Shown: piece by piece, positions 54,336 to 62,198 of the stretch
How positions within the stretch are numbered: position 1 is the first letter of the stretch
Layout of the letters: each line of letters starts with the position of its first letter
From: Leifsonia sp. 466MF
GTDB taxonomy: Bacteria; Actinomycetota; Actinomycetes; Actinomycetales; Microbacteriaceae
Length of the DNA: 64,000 nt
Direction of reading: 5' to 3'
NCBI RefSeq assembly: GCF_900100265.1
Contig: NZ_LT629696.1
Coordinates: forward strand, 2,046,001 to 2,110,000
Translations under genes and position numbers: made by a program
The notes under the pieces: generated by a model
What the model was told of the DNA's origin: nothing
What the model saw: the letters and a program-made list of their open reading frames with translations, nothing else
Database searches by the model: none

Positions 54336-54914
54336 ATGACCCGCATCGTCTCCGGATTCGCCGGCTCGCTCAGCCTTCAGGTGCCGAAGAGCGGCACCCG
54401 TCCCACCAGCGACCGGGTGCGCGAGGCCATCTTCTCGGCCTTGGATGCGCGCGACGCGCTGCACGGAGCCCGGGTGCTCGACCTCTACGCCGGATCGGGT
54501 GCCCTGGGCCTGGAAGCCGCCAGCCGTGGCGCCGTCTCCGTCGTTCTCGTCGAGAAGGGCGCGGCGGCGGCGCAGGTCTGCAAACGGAACGCCGCGGCGG
54601 TCGTCTCGGCGGCGCGGGCTGCGCGGGTCCCCGTTCCGGAGATCGATGTGCGGTCGTCCACGGTGCAGTCCTACCTCTCCGGAGCGCGCGGGCCGTTCGA
54701 CGTCGTGTTCATCGACCCGCCCTACGACGTGCCGGACGCCGAACTGCTCGCCGTGCTCACGGCCTTGGAGCCGCTGCTCTCCGACGACGCCGAGGTCTGC
54801 GTCGAGCGGAGCGCCCGCACGCCGGATCCGAGCCTCCCCGCCGGTCTCACCCTCGTGCGCCGCAAGTCCTACGGCGAGACCGCCATCCACTGGCTCGCCC
54901 CCCTCCGCCCCTAG
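54336..54914 (+). CDS. rsmD: 16S rRNA (guanine966-N2)-methyltransferase RsmD
   Basis: 192 residues. MTRIVSGFAGSLSLQVPKSG, GTRPTSDRVREAIFSAL, the SAM site LDLYAGSGALGLEAASRG and the catalytic FIDPPYDV (DPPY-type) are all present. Divergent from the TPR-recG pair, with TAGGCT 9 nt before ATG. Ends 20 bp before palindromic element copy 3. Confidence 0.95.
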   Translation: MTRIVSGFAGSLSLQVPKSGTRPTSDRVREAIFSALDARDALHGARVLDLYAGSGALGLEAASRGAVSVVLVEKGAAAAQVCKRNAAAVVSAARAARVPVPEIDVRSSTVQSYLSGARGPFDVVFIDPPYDVPDAELLAVLTALEPLLSDDAEVCVERSARTPDPSLPAGLTLVRRKSYGETAIHWLAPLRP

Positions 54915-54934
54915 CCCCTCTTCTCACGGCTCCG

Positions 54935-55007
54935 CCCACCGTCGAGTCCACAAACTTTGCACGCTCTCGGGATGGATCGTGTGCAAAGTTTGCGGACTCG
55001 ACGGTGG
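54935..55007. repeat. Palindromic element, copy 3
   Basis: Arms CCCACCGTCGAGTCCACAAA... and complement pair over about 27 bp with one mismatch; the inner part reads CTTTGCACGC. Sits between the convergent rsmD and thiL. Shares the GTCGAGT and TGCACGC blocks with copies 1 and 2. Confidence 0.85.
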
Positions 55008-55037
55008 GGGGTGGGGGTCAGCGGGGGGCGGAGGGGG

Positions 55038-56039
55038 TCAGCCGCGGCGGCCGTCCCATTCGAGGTAGGGGTCCCAGCCGCCGCGCTCGTCGAAGGGGGT
55101 GCCCGCGACGAGGAGGCCCCGGCCGTCGCGGACGGTGCCGATCGGGCGGAAGCCTCCGGGGAGGGCGGTGCCGGGCGGGAAGGTCGCGAGGAGGCCGTGG
55201 TCCTCTCCCCCGGTCAACGCCGTCCGAGGGTCCGGGCCGAGGACAGCGGGGTCGAGGTCGATCGCCAGACCGCTCGCCTCGGCGACGCGACGGGCGTCCA
55301 ACGCGAGTCCGTCGCTCAGGTCGAGCATCGCCGTCGCGCCGGCGTCGGCCGCGAGTGGTCCGTCGGCGATCGGCGGACGCGGCCGCAGCTGTGCGGAGAC
55401 GGTGTCGGGATGCGCGGCCACGACGGCCGCGAGACGGGCGGCATCCGGCTCTCCCGCCTCATCCACCGCCTCCGTGAACAGCGTGCGCAGGCCGGCAGCC
55501 GCCTGCCCGAGAGCCCCGGAGACGGCCACGACGTCTCCCGGACGTGCGCCGCTCCGGAGCACCGGGCGACGGCCGCCGAGATCGCCGAACGCCGTCACCG
55601 CGATGGTCAGCGTCTGCGACACCGACAGGTCGCCACCGACCACGCCGCAGCCCGGAGCCAGCTCGGTGCACGCCAGCCGGAAGCCGTCGGCGACCCCCTC
55701 CAGCCACGCGACCGGGGTCTCCGGCGGCGCCGCGATCGCGACGACGAGGGCGGTCGGGACGGCGCCCATCGCCGCCACGTCCGACAGGTTCGTCGCCGCG
55801 GCCTTCCAGCCGAGATCCACGGGGCCCGACCACGCCAGCCGGAAATCCGGGCCGTGGACCATCATGTCCGTCGTGACGACGAAACGCCCGTCGGGGGCAG
55901 CGAGCACCGCCGCGTCGTCACCCGGACCGACGAGCGTGGCGTCCGACTCCGGGAGCCGCGGGAAGATGCGCTTGAGCGCCTCCCGCTCCGACGCCTCCCC
56001 GATGGTGATGCCGGCCGCGTCGCTCCCAGAGATTCCCAT
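55038..56039 (-). CDS. thiL: Thiamine-monophosphate kinase
   Basis: 333 residues from ATG 56039. AIRS-fold motifs: VGPGDDAAVLAAPDGRFVVT, TTDMMVHGPDFRL, NLSDVAAMGAVPTALVV, GGDLSVSQTLTIAVTAFG and LDLSDGLALDARRVAE. Final step to thiamine diphosphate. TACCGT 8 nt before the start; its -10 shares two bases with the divergent lipoprotein promoter. Confidence 0.93.
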   Translation of the reverse strand: MGISGSDAAGITIGEASEREALKRIFPRLPESDATLVGPGDDAAVLAAPDGRFVVTTDMMVHGPDFRLAWSGPVDLGWKAAATNLSDVAAMGAVPTALVVAIAAPPETPVAWLEGVADGFRLACTELAPGCGVVGGDLSVSQTLTIAVTAFGDLGGRRPVLRSGARPGDVVAVSGALGQAAAGLRTLFTEAVDEAGEPDAARLAAVVAAHPDTVSAQLRPRPPIADGPLAADAGATAMLDLSDGLALDARRVAEASGLAIDLDPAVLGPDPRTALTGGEDHGLLATFPPGTALPGGFRPIGTVRDGRGLLVAGTPFDERGGWDPYLEWDGRRG

Positions 56040-56047
56040 GATCTGAA

Positions 56048-56057
56048 ACGGTAGCCT
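56048..56057. promoter_or_regulatory. Overlapping face-to-face -10 boxes thiL / DUF3515
   Basis: Minus-strand TACCGT (56048-56053) serves thiL, 8 nt from its ATG. Plus-strand TAGCCT (56052-56057) serves the lipoprotein gene, 7 nt from its ATG. The two boxes share 56052-56053 and only 25 bp separate the start codons. Confidence 0.55.
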
Positions 56058-56064
56058 GAAACCG

Positions 56065-56562
56065 ATGAAGTCCCGTCGCCGCGCCCTCCCGGCCGTCCTG
56101 CTCGCAGGCGCCGCCCTGCTCCTCGCGGGCTGTGCGCCCACTGTCTCCCTCGACCCTGCGGCGAACAGCAACGCGCCCGGCTGTGCCGAGATCAGTGTGC
56201 GCCTGCCCGACTCGGTCGCCGACAAGCCGAAGCGCGAGACGGATGCGCAGGCGACCGGTGCATGGGGCGATCCGGCGGTCGTTCTCCTGCGCTGTGGCGT
56301 CCCGCCGATCGGGCCGACCACCAAGCCGTGCGTGAACGTCAACGGCGTCGACTGGGTGCTCATGACGGACCCGGCCGCCAAGACGATCGTCTACCAGACC
56401 TTCGGCCGTGTGCCGGCAACGGAGGTCATCATCGACCACGTGTCGGGAGTGTCCGACTCGTCGGTGCTGCCCGAGTTCGCGAGCGCCGTCTCCACCGTCA
56501 AGCAGACGCAGAAGTGCCTGTCGACGCTCGACACCGACCCGACGGCGACGCCGAGCCCCTGA
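56065..56562 (+). CDS. DUF3515 lipoprotein
   Basis: 165 residues. Signal AVLLAGAALLLAGC with lipobox Cys23. Remaining domain has four Cys (GCAEISVRLP, LLRCGVPPIGP, PCVNVNGVDWVL, QKCLSTLD) and the DUF3515 pattern known beside ddl/gpsA in actinobacteria. Function unknown. Leaderless promoter. Convergent with ddl, 21 bp apart. Confidence 0.88.
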   Translation: MKSRRRALPAVLLAGAALLLAGCAPTVSLDPAANSNAPGCAEISVRLPDSVADKPKRETDAQATGAWGDPAVVLLRCGVPPIGPTTKPCVNVNGVDWVLMTDPAAKTIVYQTFGRVPATEVIIDHVSGVSDSSVLPEFASAVSTVKQTQKCLSTLDTDPTATPSP

Positions 56563-56583
56563 CTCCGGACCCCTGACCCGCCG

Positions 56584-57678
56584 TCAGGCGGCGCGTGCGA
56601 TGGCGACCTGGATGAGCTCGTCGATCAGTGCCGGGTAGCTCAGCCCGGACTCCTGCCAGCAACGCGGGAACATCGAGATCGGGGTGAAGCCGGGCATGGT
56701 GTTGATCTCGTTGATGACGAAGCCGTCGACCGTCAGGAAGAAGTCGACGCGCGCGAGACCCTCCCCGCCGATGGCGTCGAAGCCCCGGATGGCGAGCTCG
56801 CGCATCTCCGCCAGCTGTGCGTCCGTGAGATCGGCCGGGCACACCAGGTCGATGCCGGGCGCATCCAGGTACTTCGCCGCGAAGTCGTAGAAGTCGCGTC
56901 CGCTGACGACGATCTCACCGGCGACCGACGCCCGGGCGGGCTCACCGGGCCGGCCGCCGAGGACGGCGATCTCGACCTCGCGGCCGGTGACCATCGACTC
57001 GATGAGCACGCGGTCGTCCTCCGCCAGCGCGATCTCCATCGCGGCGTCGAGCTCCGACCAGTCCTTCACCTTCGTCACGCCGACGCTCGAACCCGCGCGG
57101 GCGGGCTTCACGAAGGCCGGGAGCCCCAGCCCCCGCGCGGCATCGCGCACGGCGCCCGCATCGGTGTTCCACTCGTAGGCGCTGACCGTCACCCACGGCG
57201 CCACGGGGATGCCTGCCTGCTGCAGCACGGTCTTGGTGAAATGCTTGTCCATCCCTAAGGCGCTGGCGAGCACGCCGCTGCCGACGTACGGAAGGCCGAC
57301 GAGCTCCAGCATCCCCTGCAGGGTGCCGTCCTCGCCCCACGGGCCGTGCAGGATCGGGAACACGATGTCCACGTCGCCGAGGGACGAGCGGACGCCGTCG
57401 CGGTCGACGACCGTCAACTCGCGGGTGGCGACGCTGTCCGGCCACAGGATGCGCGAGCCGTTGTCCTCGACCTCGGGCAGCTTCTCGGCGTTCAGCGCGA
57501 AAAGCGATGCGTCGTCCGGCTGCAGCGTGAAAGCTCCGTCGTGTGTGATCCCGATCGGGATGACGTCGTACCGGTCGCGGTCGATCGCCTCAAGGACGCC
57601 TGCCGCCGTCGCGCAGCTGATCGAATGCTCGCTTGAGCGACCCCCAAACAGAAGTGCGACCGCGACCTTGTCCGTCAT
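56584..57678 (-). CDS. ddl: D-alanine--D-alanine ligase
   Basis: 364 residues. LLFGGRSSEHSISCATAAGV, HGPWGEDGTLQGMLELVGLP, the ATP-grasp segments and the C-terminal FFLTVDGFVINEINTMPGFT with Mg-binding Glu/Asn. Makes D-Ala-D-Ala for peptidoglycan. AAAGGA precedes the ATG. The 89 nt at its 5' end also encode the gpsA tail in another frame. Confidence 0.95.
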   Translation of the reverse strand: MTDKVAVALLFGGRSSEHSISCATAAGVLEAIDRDRYDVIPIGITHDGAFTLQPDDASLFALNAEKLPEVEDNGSRILWPDSVATRELTVVDRDGVRSSLGDVDIVFPILHGPWGEDGTLQGMLELVGLPYVGSGVLASALGMDKHFTKTVLQQAGIPVAPWVTVSAYEWNTDAGAVRDAARGLGLPAFVKPARAGSSVGVTKVKDWSELDAAMEIALAEDDRVLIESMVTGREVEIAVLGGRPGEPARASVAGEIVVSGRDFYDFAAKYLDAPGIDLVCPADLTDAQLAEMRELAIRGFDAIGGEGLARVDFFLTVDGFVINEINTMPGFTPISMFPRCWQESGLSYPALIDELIQVAIARAA

Positions 57679-58720
57679 CCGTTGTCCTTTCGCCTTGCGG
57701 CTCGTCCGAATCCGTCGTGAGATGCGGTGCGATGTCTTTCGGATCGAGCGTACCGGCGAGCACCTGGCTCACCTGTCGCACGATCGGCATTTCCACCCCG
57801 CGGGCCTCGGCGAGGTGCAGGATGGGCGCGACGGAGGCGAGACCCTCCGCCGTCTGGTTCATCTGCTTCACGACGTCGTGGAAGCCGTAGCCCTGGCCCA
57901 GCAGCCGGCCGGCGGTGTTGTTGCGGCTCAGCGGCGACTCGCACGTCGCGATCAGGTCGCCGAGGCCGGCGAGGCCGGACAGCGTCTCGGCCTTCGCGCC
58001 GTACGCCACGGCGAAGTCGGTCATCTCGACCAGGCCGCGCGTGATGATCGACGCCTTGGTGTTCTCGCCGTAGCCGACGCCGTCGACGATGCCGATCGCC
58101 ACGGCGATCAGGTTCTTCAGGACGCCCCCGAACTCCGTGCCGATGACGTCGGTGTTCACGAAGCTCCGGAAGTAGCGGTTGGTCGCCGCGATGGCGACCG
58201 CCTGCGCGGTCTCCAGACTCGCGGACGAGACGACGGCCGCTGTGGGCTGTTCGCGCGCGATCTCCAGCGCCAGGTTCGGGCCGGAGGCCACCGCGATCCG
58301 TTCCAGCTCGATCGGAAGGCCCTGCGCGATGACCTCGCTCATCCGCAGCCCGGTGCCCTTCTCGACGCCCTTCATCAGGCTGACGACGACCGTCTCCGGT
58401 CCGAGGAACGGGATCATCGCCTCGAGGTTGGAGCGGAGGGTCTGGCTCGGGATGGAGACGAACACCTGCTCAGCTCCGCTCATCGCCTCGCCGAGCCTGC
58501 TGGTGGCGCGGAGGTTGCGCGGGAGGTTGATGCCCTCCAGGTAGTCGCTGTTGCGCTTCACCTCGTTGATCTCGCGGGCGAGCTCCGGCCGTCGCGCCCA
58601 CAGCACGACGTCGGATCCGCCGTCGGCGAGGATCTTCGCGAACGTGGTGCCCCAGCTGCCGGCGCCGAGGACGGCGATGCGGCGGGGACGCGCGATGGGA
58701 GCCTTCACTGCTTTAGCCAT
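57590..58720 (-). CDS. gpsA: Glycerol-3-phosphate dehydrogenase [NAD(P)+]
   Basis: 376 residues from ATG 58720 (norm about 330). NAD site IAVLGAGSWGTTFAKILA, then SLMKGVEKGTGLRMSEVI and the catalytic Lys region GGVLKNLIAVAIGIVDGVG, and SRNNTAGRLLGQG. Supplies sn-glycerol-3-phosphate for PlsC/CdsA. Its last 30 codons lie inside ddl, a long overlap and a poorly conserved tail (DDGQGRGRTSVWGSLKRAF). Overlaps the plsC stop by 8 nt. Confidence 0.94.
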   Translation of the reverse strand: MAKAVKAPIARPRRIAVLGAGSWGTTFAKILADGGSDVVLWARRPELAREINEVKRNSDYLEGINLPRNLRATSRLGEAMSGAEQVFVSIPSQTLRSNLEAMIPFLGPETVVVSLMKGVEKGTGLRMSEVIAQGLPIELERIAVASGPNLALEIAREQPTAAVVSSASLETAQAVAIAATNRYFRSFVNTDVIGTEFGGVLKNLIAVAIGIVDGVGYGENTKASIITRGLVEMTDFAVAYGAKAETLSGLAGLGDLIATCESPLSRNNTAGRLLGQGYGFHDVVKQMNQTAEGLASVAPILHLAEARGVEMPIVRQVSQVLAGTLDPKDIAPHLTTDSDEPQGERTTDDGQGRGRTSVWGSLKRAFDQLRDGGRRP

Positions 58721-59468
58721 CGAAGCGGCCGGTCTCCTTCTGGTTGTGCTGCGACGGGTCCCAGCGTTCGGCAGGAGCCTTCTCGCCGCGCAGGTCTTCG
58801 AGCAGAGCGGTGATCGCATCCATGATGACCGCTGTCGCCTCGGTGAGGGTGGAGTTGTCGAGGGGTCTGCCGCGGAACGCCGACAGGTCCACCGGGTCGC
58901 CCACCTTGACGTCGATCGTCTTGCGCGGGAACCAGCTGATCTTCTTCGCGTAACGCGCCATCACCTGCTGGGTTCCCCAGTGCGCGATCGGGATGACCGG
59001 GAGGTCGTGCTCGAGAGCCATGCGGGCAGCCCCGGTCTTGCCGCGCATCGGCCACATGTCCGGGTCGCGGCTGAGCGAGCCCTCGGGATAGATGACGACG
59101 ATCCTGCCCTCGTCGGCGATCTTCTGCGCCGCCTCGAGCGGAGCCGAGCCGCGGGCGCTGCCTCCGCGCGACACGGGGACCTGGCCCGACCGCCGCAGGA
59201 ACCAGCCCAGGACCGGAACGTGGAACAGGCTCTCCTTCGCGAGGAACCGCGGCAAGCGCCCCAGTTTCCAGGCGACCATGCCGATCATGACCGGGTCGAT
59301 CTCGCTGTAGTGGTTGGGCGTCAGGATGAACGCCCCCGTGCGCGGGAACTTGTCGCCGTCGACGATCCGGAAGCGGGCGAGCAGGCTCCCGATCGGCACG
59401 ATGAGGCCGGCGAGCACCCAGAACACCGACGGTCTGCTCTTCTCCGAGCGCTGCTTCTTCACGGGCAT
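58713..59468 (-). CDS. plsC: 1-acylglycerol-3-phosphate acyltransferase (PlsC-like)
   Basis: 251 residues from ATG 59468 (a GTG at 59483 is an alternative). An N-terminal hydrophobic helix (FWVLAGLIVPIGSLLARF), then the acyltransferase motifs NHYSEIDPVMIG (HX4D) and VIYPEGSLSRD (EGS). Acylates lysophosphatidic acid ahead of CdsA, which is also in this window. Directly followed by gpsA. Confidence 0.9.
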   Translation of the reverse strand: MPVKKQRSEKSRPSVFWVLAGLIVPIGSLLARFRIVDGDKFPRTGAFILTPNHYSEIDPVMIGMVAWKLGRLPRFLAKESLFHVPVLGWFLRRSGQVPVSRGGSARGSAPLEAAQKIADEGRIVVIYPEGSLSRDPDMWPMRGKTGAARMALEHDLPVIPIAHWGTQQVMARYAKKISWFPRKTIDVKVGDPVDLSAFRGRPLDNSTLTEATAVIMDAITALLEDLRGEKAPAERWDPSQHNQKETGRFDG

Positions 59469-59538
59469 AGCGGTTTCTGGCACCGTCCCATTATCGGTGA
59501 CCCGGCATCCCGCACCGAGCATGCCGCACGGCGCCCCG

Positions 59539-59940
59539 TCATGCCGACACGGGCACGGGCCGGACGTCGAGCGCCGGGATCCCCACGAAATCGGCCGGAT
59601 TGCAGGTGTGGAGCGGAAGTTCGCGTGAGATCGCCGTGGCGGCGATGAGCGCGTCGAAGGCGCGGGCCGACGGCTTGCGCCCCGCCTCCCGGAACGACTG
59701 CGCCACGCGGGCGAACGCCCGCGCCGCCGCCGCATCGAAGGGGATCGGGTCGAAGTCGGCCTCCGCCAGCTGCAGGTGCGCCTGCCGAGCCGCCCGCTCC
59801 TCCTCCGAACGCGCGACGAGCGGCCCGACGGAGAGCTCGGCCAGGGTCACCGCGCTGATCGAGGGGATGTCGGGCAGCGCCTCCGGATCCGCCCGCGCCA
59901 GCAGGATCAGGGTGGACGTGTCGAGGAGCCCCGGACGCAT
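59539..59940 (-). CDS. vapC: PIN-domain toxin (VapC family)
   Basis: 133 residues from ATG 59940 (or 59946). Acid residues of the PIN site: LLDTSTLILLARA, VTLAELSVGP, FDALIAATAI and CNPADF. Sequence-specific ribonuclease toxin expected. Stop of the antitoxin and start of the toxin overlap (TGATG). No signs of transfer such as repeats or integrases. Confidence 0.87.
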   Translation of the reverse strand: MRPGLLDTSTLILLARADPEALPDIPSISAVTLAELSVGPLVARSEEERAARQAHLQLAEADFDPIPFDAAAARAFARVAQSFREAGRKPSARAFDALIAATAISRELPLHTCNPADFVGIPALDVRPVPVSA

Positions 59941-60176
59941 CACCATCGCTGGTCGACGATCTCGTCGATGTCGGCCCGGAGCGCGGCCGGGTCGATCGTG
60001 GGAAGGCTGCGCCGGCTCTCGACGAGCACCGACAGCGCCCTGCGGGGCACGGCCAGGGGCGACAGTTCGGCGACGGGCGCGCCGTCTCGCGTAATGGTCA
60101 CGTGCTCGCCGCGGGCGACTCGGTCGAGGATGTCCCCGCCGTGGTTTCGTAGATCTCTCACGCTGACAGTCTCCAT
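59940..60176 (-). CDS. Phd/YefM-family antitoxin
   Basis: 78 residues. METVSVRDLRNHGGDILDRV, then RGEHVTITRDGAPVAELSPL, is the DNA-binding Phd/YefM fold. The C-terminal VLVESRRSLPTIDPAALRAD would wrap the toxin. The pair likely represses itself through the palindrome just upstream. Coupled to the toxin gene by a one-base stop/start overlap. Confidence 0.87.
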   Translation of the reverse strand: METVSVRDLRNHGGDILDRVARGEHVTITRDGAPVAELSPLAVPRRALSVLVESRRSLPTIDPAALRADIDEIVDQRW

Positions 60177-60182
60177 GAGGGG

Positions 60183-60201
60183 ACGGTATCACGGGTGATA
60201 C
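60183..60201 (-). promoter_or_regulatory. Toxin-antitoxin promoter with palindromic operator
   Basis: TACCGT (60183-60188) lies 6 nt before the antitoxin ATG. The palindrome GTATCAC-gg-GTGATAC (60186-60201) overlaps it by three bases, a classic autorepression layout. Confidence 0.6.
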
Positions 60202-60231
60202 AGGAGAGGATCTGCGGATAACCTCGCGGGA

Positions 60232-61560
60232 TCAGCCTTCGAGGACGAAGTCGGCGCCGAGGAGCTGGAGCTTCGTGATGAAGTTCTCGTATCCGCGGCT
60301 GATGATGCCGACGTTGCTCACGGTCGAGCGGCCCTCGGCGGTCAGAGCTGCGATCAGGTGGCTGAATCCACCGCGAAGGTCCGGGACCTCGATGTCGGCG
60401 CCCTTCAGCTCCACCGGGCCCATGATGACGGCCGAGTGGTTGAAGTTGCGCTGACCGAAGCGGCACGGGTGGCCGCCGAGGCACTCCTTGTGGACCTGGA
60501 TCTTCGCGCCCATGTCGATGAGCGCGTCGACGAAGCCGAAACGCTGCTCGTACACGGTCTCGTGGACGATCGACACGCCGGACGCCTTGGTGAGCGCCAC
60601 GACGAGCGGCTGCTGCCAGTCCGTCATGAAGCCGGGGTGTACGTCCGTCTCGATGACGACCGGCTTGAGCTCGCCGCCCGGGTGGTAGAAGCGGATGCCG
60701 TCGTCGTGGATCTCGAAGGCGCCGCCGACCTTGCGGAAGACGTTGAGGAAGGTGAGCATCTCGGGCTGGCGTGCGCCGCCGACGAAGATGTCGCCGCCGG
60801 TCGCGAGCGCGGCCGCAGCCCAGCTCGCGGCCTCGTTGCGGTCGAACAGCGAGGTGTGGGTGTAACCGGAGAGCGAGTCGACGCCCTCGATGCGGATGAC
60901 GCGGTCGGTGTCGACCGAGATCACGGCGCCCATCTTCTGGAGCACGTTGATGAGATCCATGATCTCCGGCTCGATGGCCGCGCCCTTGAGCTCGGTGATG
61001 CCGTCGGCCCGCACTGCGGTGAGGAGCACCTGCTCCGTCGCGCCGACGCTCGGGTACGGGAGCTCCAGCTTGGCGCCGTGAAGGCCGTTCGGGGCCGTCA
61101 TGCGGATGCCGCTGGGCAGCTTGTCGACGACCGCGCCGAACTTCCGCAGCACCTCCAGGTGGTAGTCGATCGGCCGGTCGCCGATGCGGCAGCCGCCGAG
61201 GTCGGGGATGAACGCTTCGCCCAGGCGGTGCAGCAGCGGGCCGCAGAACAGGATCGGGATGCGGCTGGAGCCGGCGTGCGCGTCGATGTCGGCCATGTGC
61301 GCCGACTCGACCGCGCTGGGGTCGAGCAGCAGCTCGCCCTCTTCGGCGCCGTCGGTCACCTTCACGCCGTGCACCTCGAGCAGCCCGCGGACGACGCGGA
61401 CATCGGAGATGTCCGGAACGTTGCGGAGGACGCTCGGGCTCTCGCCGAGGATCGCCGCGACCATGGCCTTCGTGACGAAGTTCTTGGCGCCGCGCACTTC
61501 GATGCGACCCTCGAGGGGCCGGCCGCCGTTGATCGTGATGCGATCGCCCTTGAGGCCCAC
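60232..61560 (-). CDS. murA: UDP-N-acetylglucosamine 1-carboxyvinyltransferase
   Basis: 442 residues from GTG 61560, preceded by CAGGAG with 5-6 nt spacing. A TTG at 61602 that overlaps the leuD stop is an alternative, but the extra 14 codons have A/T-rich third positions unlike the gene. Enolpyruvyl transferase fold: EVRGAKNFVTKAMVAAIL, PDLGGCRIGDRPIDYH with the phosphoenolpyruvate-site Cys, GGARQPEMLTFLNVF and VPDLRGGFSHLIAAL. First committed step of peptidoglycan synthesis. Confidence 0.93.
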   Translation of the reverse strand: MGLKGDRITINGGRPLEGRIEVRGAKNFVTKAMVAAILGESPSVLRNVPDISDVRVVRGLLEVHGVKVTDGAEEGELLLDPSAVESAHMADIDAHAGSSRIPILFCGPLLHRLGEAFIPDLGGCRIGDRPIDYHLEVLRKFGAVVDKLPSGIRMTAPNGLHGAKLELPYPSVGATEQVLLTAVRADGITELKGAAIEPEIMDLINVLQKMGAVISVDTDRVIRIEGVDSLSGYTHTSLFDRNEAASWAAAALATGGDIFVGGARQPEMLTFLNVFRKVGGAFEIHDDGIRFYHPGGELKPVVIETDVHPGFMTDWQQPLVVALTKASGVSIVHETVYEQRFGFVDALIDMGAKIQVHKECLGGHPCRFGQRNFNHSAVIMGPVELKGADIEVPDLRGGFSHLIAALTAEGRSTVSNVGIISRGYENFITKLQLLGADFVLEG

Positions 61561-61598
61561 GCGTGCTCCTGCTGCCTGTGCGTCCTGAAGAAGAGATG

Positions 61599-62198
61599 TC
61601 AAAGTTTCACCGGGAGGGTCGTGGGCCGCCAGCTTGCGCGGCCCGATTCGTATTCGGAGATTCGCGCCTCGTCGCGCAGGGTGAGGGCGATGTCGTCCAG
61701 CCCTTCGAGCAAACGCCAGCGAGTGTAGTCGTCGATGTCGAAAGACACCTGGACCTCACCGACGGTCGCAGTCTTGGCAACCAGATCAACCGTCGCCGCT
61801 ATTCCCGGCTGGGCCTCGATCGCCTCCCACAGCCGCTCGGCGTCCTCCTCCGTGATGATGCCGGTGAGAAGCCCCTGCTTGCCCGCGTTCCCGCGGAAGA
61901 TGTCGGCGAACCGCGGGCTCAGCACGACACGGAAACCGAAGTCGCGGAGCGCCCAGACGGCATGTTCGCGTGACGAACCCGTGCCGAAATCGGGGCCGGC
62001 GACGAGCACGGTCGCGCCCTGGTACTCCGGTCGGTTGAGGATGAAGTCCGGGTCCTGGCGCCAGGCGTAGAACAGGGCGTCCTCGAAGCCGGTCTTGGTG
62101 ACACGCTTGAGGAACACCGCCGGGATGATCTGGTCGGTGTCGACGTCGGAGCGCCGGAACGGGACGGCCGTTCCGGTGACGGTCTCGAACTTCTCCAT
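61599..62198 (-). CDS. leuD: 3-isopropylmalate dehydratase small subunit
   Basis: 199 residues from ATG 62198. [37 protein letters not shown] and [16 protein letters not shown] are LeuD hallmarks. Combines with LeuC to isomerise isopropylmalate. Its ATG overlaps the leuC stop (TGATG). Confidence 0.96.
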   Translation of the reverse strand: MEKFETVTGTAVPFRRSDVDTDQIIPAVFLKRVTKTGFEDALFYAWRQDPDFILNRPEYQGATVLVAGPDFGTGSSREHAVWALRDFGFRVVLSPRFADIFRGNAGKQGLLTGIITEEDAERLWEAIEAQPGIAATVDLVAKTATVGEVQVSFDIDDYTRWRLLEGLDDIALTLRDEARISEYESGRASWRPTTLPVKL

